A DNA stretch of 64,000 nt, taken from Pseudolabrys sp. GTDB taxonomy: Bacteria; Pseudomonadota; Alphaproteobacteria; Rhizobiales; Xanthobacteraceae. Positions within the stretch are counted from its first letter, which is position 1. Each line of letters begins with the position of its first letter. The DNA is taken from positions 124,001 through 188,000 of the forward strand of contig JARYIJ010000002.1 of NCBI GenBank assembly GCA_029980465.1, given 5' to 3'. Both the position numbers and the translations under genes were made by a program. Positions 27,009 through 36,265 of this stretch are shown piece by piece. The notes under the pieces were generated by a model. The model did no database searches, was not told the DNA's origin, and worked only from the letters and a program-made list of their open reading frames with translations.

Positions 27009-28033
27009 GCAAAGACAACGACAGCGACGTGCCGCACCCGCGCGAGACATTCGCGTTGTTCGGTCACGCCGACGCCGAACGTATCTTGCTCGACAGCTAC
27101 AAGACCGGTCGCATGCCGCATGCCTGGCTGCTCGGTGGCCCTCGCAGCATCGGCAAGGCCACGTTGGCCTATCGCCTCGCACGCTTTGTGCTCGCGCATC
27201 CCGATCCCGGCGCGCCTGCCGTGCAGGCGGCGGCCTCCCTTGCCATCGATCAGGATAATCCGGTCGCGCGCCGTGTCGCCGGAGAATCGCACAGCGATCT
27301 GCTCGTGCTGGAGCGCGTGATCGGCGACACCGGCAAGCTCAACCGCAGCATTCGAGTCGAGCAGGTGCGCCAAACGGTGGGATTCTTCGGCTCGACGGCG
27401 GGCGAGGGCGGCTGGCGCATCGCCATCGTCGACGCGATCGACGAACTGCAGAGCGAGGGCGAGAATGCGCTCCTGAAAGTGCTCGAGGAACCGCCGCCGC
27501 GTTCGCTGCTGCTGCTCGTCAGCCACGCGCCGGGACGCATCCTGCCGACGATCCGGTCGCGCTGCCGCCAGCTTCTGCTGCGTCCGCTTTCGCCATCCGA
27601 CGTGGCATCCGCCGCGGCGCTGGCGGCCGGAAGCGCCGCCGCCGGTCCGGCGCTGATCGAAGCCGCGGCCGCGGCCGATGGCAGCGTGGAACGGGCCTTG
27701 AGCCTGATGGGTGGCTCGGCGCTGGCCGTCCGCGAGAGAGCCCTGGCCCTGCTCGGTCAACTGCCCAATCCCGATCCGCAAGCCCTCCACGCGCTCGGAG
27801 ATGCCATGTCCGGCGTCGATCCGGCGCCGCTCGAAACTTTCGTCGACACCGTGAACGGCTGGCTGTCGCAGCGGCTGCATCAGCAATCCGGCGAGACCGG
27901 GCAGGCGGCCCGCGTCGCGCGGGCCTGGGAGCAGATCAATGTGGCCGCTCGCGAGGCCGAAACCTACAATCTCGAGCGCAAGCCGCTGGTTTTCGGGGTG
28001 TTCAGGTTGCTTGCCGAAGCGGCGAGGGGTTGA
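27005..28033 (+). CDS. holB: DNA polymerase III subunit delta'
   Basis: A 342-residue clamp-loader subunit. Features of the AAA+ fold are FGHADAERILLDSYKTGRMPH and AWLLGGPRSIGKATLAYRLA, a Walker A with Ala where Ser or Thr is usual, in keeping with delta' not hydrolysing ATP. Also present are VIGDTGKLNRSIRVEQVR and NALLKVLEEPPPRSLLLL, followed by RSRCRQL near the sensor region. Zinc-binding cysteines of the E. coli form are not evident. Downstream metG is 33 bases away. The tmk-holB-metG-tatD order is common in Rhizobiales. Confidence 0.93.
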   Translation: MSKDNDSDVPHPRETFALFGHADAERILLDSYKTGRMPHAWLLGGPRSIGKATLAYRLARFVLAHPDPGAPAVQAAASLAIDQDNPVARRVAGESHSDLLVLERVIGDTGKLNRSIRVEQVRQTVGFFGSTAGEGGWRIAIVDAIDELQSEGENALLKVLEEPPPRSLLLLVSHAPGRILPTIRSRCRQLLLRPLSPSDVASAAALAAGSAAAGPALIEAAAAADGSVERALSLMGGSALAVRERALALLGQLPNPDPQALHALGDAMSGVDPAPLETFVDTVNGWLSQRLHQQSGETGQAARVARAWEQINVAAREAETYNLERKPLVFGVFRLLAEAARG

Positions 28034-28066
28034 TAGGCAACCTCACGTTTTCAGCGCGAAAAAGAC

Positions 28067-29623
28067 ATGCCGGCCAAGCAAGCCTTCTACATCACGACCG
28101 CGATCTCCTACCCGAACGGTCCGCCGCATATCGGGCATGCCTACGAGGCGATCGCCACGGATGCCATCGCGCGCTTCATGCGGCTCGACGGCTACGACGT
28201 CTATTTCCTGACAGGCACGGACGAACACGGCCAGAAGATGATGCAGACGGCCGCGCGCGAAAGCTTGACGGCACGCGAGCTGCGCGACCGCAACGTGCCG
28301 CGCTTCGAGGCCATGGTGAAGCGTCTCAACTGCTCAAACGACGATTTCATCCATACGACCGAAGAGCGTCACCACCGCGCGTCCCGGGCGATCTGGGAGC
28401 GCATGGAGAAGAACGGCGACATCTATCTCGACAAGTACGCCGGCTGGTATTCAGTGCGCGACGAGGCCTATTACGCCGAGGACGAGACGCAACTCAATCC
28501 TGACGGCAAGCGCATCGCCTCGAAGACCGGGACGCCGGTCGAATGGGTCGAGGAGGAGAGCTACTTCTTCCGCCTGTCGGCCTATCAGGACAAGCTGCTC
28601 AAGCTCTACGAGCGCGATAACTACGTACTGCCGAAGGAGCGCCTCAACGAGGTGGCGAGCTTCGTGCGCGGTGGCCTGCAGGACCTGTCGATCTCGCGCA
28701 CAACCTTCGACTGGGGCGTCAAGGTGCCGGGCAACGACAAGCACATCATGTATGTGTGGGTCGACGCGCTGACCAATTACATCACCGGCGTCGGCTATCC
28801 CGATACCGACAGCGAGACCTTCAAGCGCTATTGGCCGGCGGCGCTGCACGTCATCGGCAAGGACATCGTGCGCTTTCACGCCGTGTATTGGCCGGCCTTT
28901 CTGATGTCGGCCGGCATCGAGGTGCCAAAGCGTATTTTCTCGCACGGCTTCCTGTTCAACCGCGGCGAGAAAATGTCGAAGTCGGTCGGCAACGTGATCG
29001 ATCCGTTCGCGTTGTGCGATGCCTATGGTGTCGACCAGTTGCGCTATTTCTTCCTGCGCGAAGTACCGTTCGGGCAGGACGGCAATTACAGTCACGAGGC
29101 GATCGTCAATCGCATCAACGCCGATCTGGCCAACGATCTCGGAAACCTGGCGCAGCGTTCGCTGTCGATGATCGGCAAGCAGCTCAAGGGCCAACTGCCC
29201 GAGCCCGGCGCGTTCTCCGAGAACGACAAGGTCATCCTGGCTGCGGCCGACGGCATGGTCGAGCGCGCACGCGAGCTGATGAAGACCCAGCAACTCCATC
29301 AGGTCCTCAATCACGTCTGGTCCGTCGTCGCCGACGCCAATCGTTACTTCGCGGGCGAGGCGCCGTGGGCGCTGGCGAAGACCGATCCGGTCCGGCAAGG
29401 CACGGTGCTCTACGTCACGGCGGAGATCATCCGGCAGGTCGGCATTCTGGCGCAGCCCTTCATGCCGGACTCGGCGGGCAAGCTGCTCGACCTGCTGGCC
29501 GTTCCCGCCGGCGAGCGCGACTTCAGCCGCCTCGGCGGTGCGCATCGGCTGAAGCCGAAGACCGCTCTGCCGCCTCCCGCCCCGGTCTTTCCTCGCTACA
29601 TCGAGCCGGAAGCGGCGCAATAA
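28067..29623 (+). CDS. metG: Methionyl-tRNA synthetase
   Basis: A 518-residue class I synthetase. The HIGH motif appears as [10 protein letters not shown] near residue 20 and the KMSKS motif as [10 protein letters not shown] near 300. The connective peptide near residues 125-165 has no cysteines ([15 protein letters not shown]), so the zinc knuckle is of the metal-free type. The C-terminal tRNA-binding EMAP-like domain of longer forms is absent, as in other short alphaproteobacterial MetRS. It charges initiator and elongator tRNA-Met. The tatD start lies 4 bases after the stop. Confidence 0.96.
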   Translation: MPAKQAFYITTAISYPNGPPHIGHAYEAIATDAIARFMRLDGYDVYFLTGTDEHGQKMMQTAARESLTARELRDRNVPRFEAMVKRLNCSNDDFIHTTEERHHRASRAIWERMEKNGDIYLDKYAGWYSVRDEAYYAEDETQLNPDGKRIASKTGTPVEWVEEESYFFRLSAYQDKLLKLYERDNYVLPKERLNEVASFVRGGLQDLSISRTTFDWGVKVPGNDKHIMYVWVDALTNYITGVGYPDTDSETFKRYWPAALHVIGKDIVRFHAVYWPAFLMSAGIEVPKRIFSHGFLFNRGEKMSKSVGNVIDPFALCDAYGVDQLRYFFLREVPFGQDGNYSHEAIVNRINADLANDLGNLAQRSLSMIGKQLKGQLPEPGAFSENDKVILAAADGMVERARELMKTQQLHQVLNHVWSVVADANRYFAGEAPWALAKTDPVRQGTVLYVTAEIIRQVGILAQPFMPDSAGKLLDLLAVPAGERDFSRLGGAHRLKPKTALPPPAPVFPRYIEPEAAQ

Positions 29624-29627
29624 CGCG

Positions 29628-30410
29628 ATGCTGGTCGACAGTCACTGCCATCTCGATTTCCCGGATTTCGCCAGCGAGCTCGACGAAGTGATCGGCCGCG
29701 CACGAGCCGTGGATATCGGCCGCATCGTGACGATCTCGACTCGGATCAAGCGGCAGCCGGAGCTTCTGGCGATCGCCGAGCGGTTTCCCGACGTGTTCTG
29801 CTCGGTCGGCACCCATCCACACCAAGCCGATGAGGAGCGCGGGATCGGCGCCGAGGACATCATCGCCCGCACCAACCATCCGAAGGTTGTCGCGATCGGC
29901 GAAGCTGGGCTCGACTATCACTACGATAATTCCTCGCGCGCGGCGCAGGCCGAGGGCTTTCGCCAGCACGTCGCCGCGGCGCGCCGGACCGGACTGCCGC
30001 TCGTGATCCATTCGCGCGAGGCCGATGACGATATGGCGCGGATTCTGGAGGAAGAAACCGGGAAGGGCGCCTTCCCGGCTGTCCTGCATTGTTTCACCGG
30101 TGGTCGAGACTTGGCGATGCGCGCCGTTGCACTCGGCCACTATGTGTCGTTCACCGGCATTCTGACGTTCAAGAACACGCAGGCATTGCGCGATATCGCC
30201 GCCGAGCTCCCCGCCGACCGGATATTAGTCGAGACCGATGCGCCGTTCCTTGCGCCGCTGCCGTATCGCGGCAAGCGTTGCGAGCCGTCCTTCGTCGTCG
30301 AGACAGCCAAGGTGCTGGCGGCCGCCCGCAATACGTCGTCCGACGACATCGCGCGGCAAACCACCGAGAATTTCTTCCGGCTGTTCAACAAGGTTCCGCG
30401 CCCGGCATGA
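29628..30410 (+). CDS. tatD: TatD family metal-dependent hydrolase
   Basis: A 260-residue TIM-barrel metal-dependent DNase/hydrolase. The HxH motif is in DSHCHLDF at residues 4-11, GEAGLDYHY near residue 90 provides the Glu ligand, PLVIHSREA near 125 and VLHCFTGG near 155 the His ligands, and ETDAPFLAP near 205 the Asp. TatD proteins have 3'-5' DNase activity in E. coli. The gene name is historical. It overlaps the next gene's ATG (ATGA), so it is translationally coupled to the MBL-fold hydrolase. Confidence 0.93.
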   Translation: MLVDSHCHLDFPDFASELDEVIGRARAVDIGRIVTISTRIKRQPELLAIAERFPDVFCSVGTHPHQADEERGIGAEDIIARTNHPKVVAIGEAGLDYHYDNSSRAAQAEGFRQHVAAARRTGLPLVIHSREADDDMARILEEETGKGAFPAVLHCFTGGRDLAMRAVALGHYVSFTGILTFKNTQALRDIAAELPADRILVETDAPFLAPLPYRGKRCEPSFVVETAKVLAAARNTSSDDIARQTTENFFRLFNKVPRPA

Positions 30411-31204
30411 CAGTGCGCTTCACCATCCTTGGCTGCGGCTCATCCATGGGCGTGCCGCGCGTCGCGCTGGGATGGGGGGCGTGTGACCCCAACAATCCGA
30501 AGAACCAGCGTCGCCGCTGCTCGCTGCTGGTCGAACAATTCGGCTCTGACGGGCGCAAGACGACGGTGCTGGTGGACTGCTCGCCGGACCTGCGTGAACA
30601 ACTGCTGGATGCCGACGTGACGTGGACGGACGGCGTGCTGCTGACCCACGAGCACGCCGACCACACGCACGGGATCGACGATCTGCGGCCGGTGTTCGTG
30701 CGCAAGCGCCGGCAGGTTCCGATCTATCTCGACGAGCCGACGTCACGCGCAATGCACCTTCGCTTCGCCTATTGCTTCGAGACGCCGCCCGGCAGCAATT
30801 ATCCGCCCATTCTCGCCGAGCACAGGCTTACGTCCGGCCGCATGGTCGAGATCGAGGGCGAGGGCGGCTCCGTCCGGGCCCTGCCGGTCCTCCAGGATCA
30901 CGGCGATATTCCGTCGCTCGGATTCCGGTTCGGCAGGCTGGCCTATTCGGCCGATATTAAGACTCTGCCGTCGGAAAGCATCGAGGCTATGGTTGGGCTT
31001 GATGTCTGGATCGTCGATGCCCTGCGCTACGCTCCGCATCCCAGCCACTTGAACCTGTCCGAAGCATTGACTCTGATCGAGCGTGTTGGTCCCAAACGCG
31101 CTGTGCTGACGAACCTTCATGCCGACCTCGATTACGAGACGCTTCGGAAGGAACTGCCGCCACATGTCGAGCCAGCCTATGACGGCATGGTCATTCAGCT
31201 CTAG
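30407..31204 (+). CDS. MBL-fold metallo-hydrolase (PhnP-like)
   Basis: A 265-residue metallo-beta-lactamase fold hydrolase. The metal-binding motif THEHADHTHGID near residues 81-92 has the HxHxDH pattern, and later His and Asp ligands are at LQDHGDI and YSADIKTL. PhnP-like members act on cyclic phosphate esters of ribose; the N-terminal RFTILGCGSSMGVPR is shared with that branch. In Rhizobiales it regularly follows tatD. The start was set by the ATGA overlap with tatD rather than the longer open frame at 30089, whose N terminus is antisense-like. The physiological substrate is not known. Confidence 0.88.
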   Translation: MTVRFTILGCGSSMGVPRVALGWGACDPNNPKNQRRRCSLLVEQFGSDGRKTTVLVDCSPDLREQLLDADVTWTDGVLLTHEHADHTHGIDDLRPVFVRKRRQVPIYLDEPTSRAMHLRFAYCFETPPGSNYPPILAEHRLTSGRMVEIEGEGGSVRALPVLQDHGDIPSLGFRFGRLAYSADIKTLPSESIEAMVGLDVWIVDALRYAPHPSHLNLSEALTLIERVGPKRAVLTNLHADLDYETLRKELPPHVEPAYDGMVIQL

Positions 31205-31377
31205 TTTTCGTTGAAATTTGAATTCAAGTCTCATCCTATTGAATTAATACAAAAATATGTCCAGAATATCTAAGATAATATATTCCATAATATGTCTTAT
31301 GCGAATCAAAGATGGACGGCTGGGGACACCAGCGGCGCACGGCTCCGACAGTGTCCGCTCCATGCTAGCGTCCAGTC
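31205..31377. other. Very A+T-rich spacer upstream of mazG
   Basis: The spacer between the MBL hydrolase and mazG is unlike the surrounding sequence: 48 of the 60 bases at 31241-31300 are A or T. It contains TTGAATTCAA (palindrome, 31218-31227), GATAATATATTCC and CATAATATG. The last 75 bases before mazG are of normal composition. It likely holds the mazG promoter; no protein-coding frame is seen. Confidence 0.6.
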
Positions 31378-32181
31378 GTGAAGCCGTCCCGCGACATCTC
31401 CCGCCTCATTGAGATCATGGCTGCCTTGCGGACGCCTGGCACGGGCTGCCCGTGGGACCTCGAGCAGACGTTTGAAACCATCGCGCCGTACACGCTCGAG
31501 GAAGCCTACGAGGTTGCCGACGCCATCGGGCGGCGCGACCTCACGGAGCTGCGTGACGAGCTTGGCGACCTTCTGCTTCAGGTCGTCTTCCATGCCCGCA
31601 TGGCCCAGGAACAAGGCGCATTCGCGTTCGGCGACGTCGTCCAGGCCATCACCGAAAAGCTCATCAGGCGCCATCCTCACGTTTTCGGCGATGCCGAGAG
31701 CCGGACGCCCGAAGCCGTCAAAGGACTATGGGACCGCATCAAGGCCGAGGAGCAGGTCGCCAAGGGCGTCGAGGCAGGTCGGGAGTCCGCGCTCGATGGT
31801 GTGCCTGTGGCCCTGCCCGCATTAACCCGCGCGTTCAAGCTCCAGCAGAAGGCTGGCAAGGTCGGCTTCGACTGGAATGACCCCCGCGCTGTCCTCGCCA
31901 AGATCCGCGAGGAAGCCGACGAGATCGAAGCGGCGCTGGACCAGCGCACGTCCATGGATGCCGCCGCCGAAGTCGGCGACCTGCTGTTTGCGGTGGTCAA
32001 TCTGGCCCGTCATCTCGATGCCGATCCAGAGGCAGTCTTGCGCATGACCAACCGGAAGTTCGAGCGGCGCTTTGCCGCTATCGAAAAGGCTCTCGCGGCG
32101 CGCGGCAAGACGCCGTCGCAGGCCTCGCTGGCGGAGATGGACGCGCTCTGGAACGAGGCGAAGGCGGCCGAAAAGGCCTAA
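31378..32181 (+). CDS. mazG: Nucleoside triphosphate pyrophosphohydrolase MazG
   Basis: A 267-residue all-alpha NTP pyrophosphohydrolase that hydrolyses NTPs to NMP and pyrophosphate and removes aberrant nucleotides. It has two MazG repeats. The first shows GTGCPWDLEQTFETIAPY and EEAYEVADAIGRRDLTELRDELGDLLLQ (quoted in part: EELGD-like ExxxD metal site). The second has EEADEIEAALDQ and EVGDLLFAVVNLAR. The start is GTG and matches the family N terminus (PSRDISRLIEIMAALR). It converges on hflX: the stop codons share the tetranucleotide CTAA at 32178-32181. Confidence 0.95.
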   Translation: MKPSRDISRLIEIMAALRTPGTGCPWDLEQTFETIAPYTLEEAYEVADAIGRRDLTELRDELGDLLLQVVFHARMAQEQGAFAFGDVVQAITEKLIRRHPHVFGDAESRTPEAVKGLWDRIKAEEQVAKGVEAGRESALDGVPVALPALTRAFKLQQKAGKVGFDWNDPRAVLAKIREEADEIEAALDQRTSMDAAAEVGDLLFAVVNLARHLDADPEAVLRMTNRKFERRFAAIEKALAARGKTPSQASLAEMDALWNEAKAAEKA

Positions 32182-33548
32182 GTTCCCTGCACGGCCGCGC
32201 CGAATTTGGCGCGGGTCTGAGCCGTCTGGTCCGGGCTGCCGCGCACCGTGACGTGCAAAAGGCCATCGCCGCCGAATTGCCGCTCCAGCACTTCGGTGTG
32301 CCGGTAGAGCCAGGACAGCCCCGGCCCGTCGCTTGGATCGAGCACGAGATCGAGCGTCTGGCGCTGCTCCGCAAGTCTCGCTTCGATAGCAAGACCGAGC
32401 GCGTCGATGCCCTCGCCGGTTTGTGCCGAGACCAGAACCGGCCGCTGCTCGGCCGGCTGCCGCTCGGCGAGATTGGCCAGCGCGGCGCGCTGGTCGGGGT
32501 CGACGACGTCGATCTTGTTCCAGACCTCGATCAGCCGCCGGTCGCTCGCAGCATCGATGCCGAGCTCGCTCAGGATGGCAACGACGTCCTCCGACTGCGC
32601 GGTCGTATCCTCATGCGAGATGTCGCGCACATGCAGGATGACGTCGGCCTCGACGACCTCCTCTAGCGTGGCGCGGAACGCCGCCACCAGCATGGTCGGA
32701 AGATCGGAAATAAAACCGACGGTGTCGGACAGAATGACACGATGGCCGTGCGGCAGGTCGACCGACCGCAAGGTCGGATCGAGCGTCGCGAACAACATGT
32801 CGGCCGACAAGACACTCGCCCGCGTCATGCGATTGAACAGCGTCGATTTGCCGGCATTCGTGTAGCCGACCAGAGCGACGATCGGATACGGCACGCGCTT
32901 GCGGCTCTCGCGATGCAGCTTGCGCGTCCGCTTGACCTTGTCGAGCTCGTCCTCGATGCGCGCCAGCCGATCCTCGATGACGCGACGATCGGCTTCGATC
33001 TGCGTCTCGCCGGGACCGCCGAGAAAGCCGAAGCCGCCGCGCTGGCGTTCGAGGTGGGTCCACGACCGCACCAGCCTGCCCTTCTGATATGTGAGGTGCG
33101 CGTGCTCGACCTGAAGCACGCCCTCCCGCGTGTGGGCACGGCGCCCGAAGATCTCGAGGATCAGGCCGGTGCGGTCGAGCACCTTGACGCCCCAGGCCTT
33201 CTCGAGATTGCGCTGCTGCACCGGCGAGATCGGGCAATCCATCACCACGATGCCGGCGTCGCACGACTTCACGATGCCGGCGAACTCGTCGACCTTGCCC
33301 TTGCCGATGTAGGTCGCCGGGCGGATCTCGTTGAGCGTCACAAGGCCGGACTCGACCACGTCGAGGTCAATCGCGGCCGCAAGACCCACGGCTTCTTCCA
33401 GCCGCGCCTCCGGCGTGCGGCTGCGCGAGATCTGGTGTCCGCCACGGGGAGGATTCTTCAGCCACGGCTCAATGACGACGGCGCGTCCGGTACGCCCGCC
33501 GGACGGAGTCAGACGATCGCCAGCCTCGCCGCGTTGGCGCGGTTCCAA
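32178..33548 (-). CDS. hflX: GTPase HflX
   Basis: A 456-residue ribosome-associated GTPase that splits stalled ribosomes after stress. It has the N-terminal HflX domain with SRTPEARLEEAVGLAAAI and a GTP-binding core with G1 GYTNAGKST, G3 DTVGF followed by ISDLPTMLVAAF (HflX-specific), and NKID. The start is TTG, directly after the hfq stop codon (TGA followed by TTG), so translation probably re-initiates from hfq. hfq-hflX is the usual pair in proteobacteria. Confidence 0.95.
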   Translation of the reverse strand: MEPRQRGEAGDRLTPSGGRTGRAVVIEPWLKNPPRGGHQISRSRTPEARLEEAVGLAAAIDLDVVESGLVTLNEIRPATYIGKGKVDEFAGIVKSCDAGIVVMDCPISPVQQRNLEKAWGVKVLDRTGLILEIFGRRAHTREGVLQVEHAHLTYQKGRLVRSWTHLERQRGGFGFLGGPGETQIEADRRVIEDRLARIEDELDKVKRTRKLHRESRKRVPYPIVALVGYTNAGKSTLFNRMTRASVLSADMLFATLDPTLRSVDLPHGHRVILSDTVGFISDLPTMLVAAFRATLEEVVEADVILHVRDISHEDTTAQSEDVVAILSELGIDAASDRRLIEVWNKIDVVDPDQRAALANLAERQPAEQRPVLVSAQTGEGIDALGLAIEARLAEQRQTLDLVLDPSDGPGLSWLYRHTEVLERQFGGDGLLHVTVRGSPDQTAQTRAKFGAAVQGT

Positions 33549-33809
33549 TCAGGCCTTTTCCGCTGCGGACGGCTCTTCGGCGCCCTCGAACAGCTGAATG
33601 GGATGTCCCGGCATGATCGTCGAGATTGCATGCTTGTAGACGAGTTGCGAATGGCCATCACGCCGCAACAGGACGCAAAAATTGTCGAACCATGTGACAA
33701 CGCCCTGGAGTTTGACTCCGTTGACCAGAAAGATCGTCAGCGGGATTTTGCTTTTGCGGACGTGATTGAGAAAGGTGTCCTGAAGGTTCTGCGCACGTTC
33801 GGCTGCCAT
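33549..33809 (-). CDS. hfq: RNA chaperone Hfq
   Basis: An 86-residue Sm-like protein that assembles as a hexamer and helps small RNAs pair with messages. It has the Sm1 motif [20 protein letters not shown] and the Sm2 region [14 protein letters not shown]. The start giving MAAERAQN is supported by GGAAAG seven bases upstream; an ATG five codons earlier lies ahead of that site. The C-terminal tail is short and acidic, as usual in alphaproteobacteria. It is in an operon with hflX, one base between stop and start. Confidence 0.96.
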   Translation of the reverse strand: MAAERAQNLQDTFLNHVRKSKIPLTIFLVNGVKLQGVVTWFDNFCVLLRRDGHSQLVYKHAISTIMPGHPIQLFEGAEEPSAAEKA

Positions 33810-33999
33810 GGCCGTTCTTTCCATTTTATGCCCGCGTCTCCGCGCGGGACCCTTTGTTGCCCGTCCTTGCCCGGTTTCACTTCACGCCGAAACCGCGCAA
33901 CCCCGGGTGTTTCGATATTAGAGGGTACCCGAGCGCCCTGCCAAGCTTTTCCTATTCTCCTACGTTACATATTATTGAAATAGCTTGTGTTTCTCTGAT

Positions 34000-34857
34000 T
34001 CAAGTCGCCTCGGCATGGTCATGATAGTCACGCCGCAACGCGCTTGCGATCAATCCTGGGGCGCCATTTCCGATCACATGGTCGTCGATCCGGACAACCG
34101 GCATCACGGCCTGCGTGGCGGACGTCACGAAGGCCTCGCGCGCCTGATGGGCCTCCTCGACCGTGAACGCCCGCTCTTCAAGGCTGAGGCCATGAGCCCT
34201 GATCACGTTGAACAGAACCGCGCGTGTGATCCCCGCCAAGATGGCATGATCGAGTGAGCGTGTGATCAGTTTGCCGTCTCGATCGACGATCCAGGCATTC
34301 GATGAACTGCCTTCGGTGATTTTCCCGTCGCGGTCGACCAGCCAAGCCTCGCGTGCCCCCTGCTCCCGCGCCGCCTGTTTGGCAAGCACATTGGGCAAGA
34401 GGCTGATCGATTTGATATCGACGCGCGCCCAGCGCTCATCGGGCAGCGTGATGACGGCGACGCCTTCTGCAGCGACCCTTTCGTTGGCGGCAAGATCGAT
34501 CGGACGCGCCGTCACGACGAGTGCCGGTTTAGTGCCGGCCGGCGGGAACGGATGATCGCGTCGCGCCACGCCACGCGTGACCTGAACGTAAACAAGGCCG
34601 TCGTGAACACGGTTACGCCGGACGACTTCGCGCAGGATGATGCCGAGCGCGGCGAGCGACATGAGATGCGCCACCCGAAGTTCGTCGAGTGAGCGGACGA
34701 GCCGCGCCAGATGACGTCGCTCGTCGATCAGACGGCCTGCTCTGACCTCGCAGACTTCGTAAACGCCGTCGGCGAACTGGTAGCCGCGATCCTCCACCGA
34801 CACCATCGCGTGCTCAAGCGGCACATAGCGTCCGTTGACGTAGACAATTCGCCCCAT
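34000..34857 (-). CDS. dat: D-amino-acid aminotransferase (class IV PLP)
   Basis: A 285-residue class IV aminotransferase. It starts MGRIVYVNGRYVPLEHAMVSVEDRG, given here only in its first part, with FADGVYEV, and has the PLP-binding lysine in VDIKSISLLPNVLAKQAA. EGSSSNAWIV near residue 180 binds the cofactor phosphate. D-amino-acid aminotransferases exchange amino groups between D-amino acids and 2-oxo acids, giving D-Ala and D-Glu for cell-wall use. Branched-chain enzymes are related, but YGVQFADGVYE-like wording favours Dat. It lies downstream of ntrX, 29 bases away, on the same strand. Confidence 0.9.
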   Translation of the reverse strand: MGRIVYVNGRYVPLEHAMVSVEDRGYQFADGVYEVCEVRAGRLIDERRHLARLVRSLDELRVAHLMSLAALGIILREVVRRNRVHDGLVYVQVTRGVARRDHPFPPAGTKPALVVTARPIDLAANERVAAEGVAVITLPDERWARVDIKSISLLPNVLAKQAAREQGAREAWLVDRDGKITEGSSSNAWIVDRDGKLITRSLDHAILAGITRAVLFNVIRAHGLSLEERAFTVEEAHQAREAFVTSATQAVMPVVRIDDHVIGNGAPGLIASALRRDYHDHAEAT

Positions 34858-34886
34858 TTCACAATCCTGCCCGCGTAAAAGCCGAT

Positions 34887-36263
34887 TCAGTTGCCGCCAA
34901 TGCCAAGCGCCTTGAGTTTTCGGTGAAGCGCCGAGCGTTCCATGCCGATGAATTCCGCGGTGCGCGAAATATTGCCGCTGAACCGACTGATCTGCGCCAC
35001 GAGATATTCGCGCTCGAACACTTCACGAGCATCGCGCAGCGGCAAGCCCATTAATTGTTCGCCGCCGTTCCCGTTCGGCATCGTCGGCACCATCGAGCCG
35101 ACATCTTGCGGCAGCATGCTGGCGTCGACGACGGCCTCGGGATCGCCGCCGGCGAGAATCATCAACCGCTCGATATTGTTGCGCAGTTGACGGACATTGC
35201 CCGGCCAGTCGTGCGATTGCAGAACCGCCATGGCGTCTTCGCCGATTTTTCGCTTCGGCAGCCCGGTCGAGCGGGAAATCTGCTCCATGAAATGATCGAC
35301 AAGCATGGGAATGTCCTCACGCCGCTCGGCGAGCGACGGAATCTTGATCGGCACCACCGAAAGGCGGTGATACAGGTCTTCTCGAAAGCGTCCCGCTGCA
35401 ATCTCCGCTTCCAAATTTCGTGTCGTCGAGGAGACAACACGCACATCGACCGACAGCCTGGTCGTGCCGCCCACGCGCTGGAATGATTGGTCGACCAATA
35501 CGCGCAGGATCTTGTTCTGTGTTTCGCGCGGCAGATCGGCAACATCGTCGATGAATAGCGTGCCGCCGTGAGCCTCTTCCAGCGCGCCAGTCTTGCGGCC
35601 TTCGGCGCCGTTGGAGCGATCGGACCCGAACAGCTCGATTTCCATGCGGTCGGGCGTTATGGCGGCGGCATTGAGAACGATGAACGGCCCGGCCGAGACG
35701 TTAGATATGCCGTGAATTGCCCGCGCCGCGAGTTCCTTGCCTGCGCCGGAAGGGCCGACCAGAAGGATGCGGCTGTTGGTCTTCGCGACTTTCTCGATGG
35801 CCTGGCGCAGTTGTGTCAAAGCCGCCGACTTGCCCACCATCGATGGCGCCGATTCAGCCATTTGCTTGAGTTGCTTGACCTCGCGCCGCAGCCTGAAGTT
35901 CTCAATGGCGCGTTCGGCGACCAGAAGCAGACGGTCGGCCTTGAACGGCTTTTCGATAAAATCGTACGCGCCGCGCTTGATCGCGGCGACAGCCGTCTCG
36001 ATGTTGCCGTGGCCCGAGATCATCACGACGGCGAGATCGGGATGCTCCTGCTTGATCGCATCCAGCAGCTGGAGACCATCAAGGTTGCTGCCCTGGAGCC
36101 AGATATCCAGCAGAACGAGATTCGGGCGGCGGGTCACGATCGATGCCAGAGCCTCGTCGCTGTTGCGTGCAGTCCGCGTCGTATAGCCTTCGTCCTGAAG
36201 AATTCCGGATACGAGCTCGCGGATATCTGCTTCGTCGTCGACGATCAGGATTTCACCCGGCAT
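34887..36263 (-). CDS. ntrX: Nitrogen-assimilation response regulator NtrX
   Basis: A 458-residue NtrC-type regulator. Receiver residues 1-120 contain VDDEADI and LLDIWLQGSNLDG. The AAA+ core has Walker A LLVGPSGAGKELAARAI and Walker B GGTLFIDDVADLP. An Fis-like helix-turn-helix ends the protein (RTAEFIGMERSALHRKLKAL). The GAFTGA loop that contacts sigma-54 is absent; the region reads ELFGSDRSNGAEGRKTGALEE. The protein may therefore act at sigma-70-type promoters or need no sigma-54 contact, as described for several alphaproteobacterial NtrX. The start two bases after the ntrY stop was chosen. Confidence 0.95.
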   Translation of the reverse strand: MPGEILIVDDEADIRELVSGILQDEGYTTRTARNSDEALASIVTRRPNLVLLDIWLQGSNLDGLQLLDAIKQEHPDLAVVMISGHGNIETAVAAIKRGAYDFIEKPFKADRLLLVAERAIENFRLRREVKQLKQMAESAPSMVGKSAALTQLRQAIEKVAKTNSRILLVGPSGAGKELAARAIHGISNVSAGPFIVLNAAAITPDRMEIELFGSDRSNGAEGRKTGALEEAHGGTLFIDDVADLPRETQNKILRVLVDQSFQRVGGTTRLSVDVRVVSSTTRNLEAEIAAGRFREDLYHRLSVVPIKIPSLAERREDIPMLVDHFMEQISRSTGLPKRKIGEDAMAVLQSHDWPGNVRQLRNNIERLMILAGGDPEAVVDASMLPQDVGSMVPTMPNGNGGEQLMGLPLRDAREVFEREYLVAQISRFSGNISRTAEFIGMERSALHRKLKALGIGGN

Positions 36264-36265
36264 TG

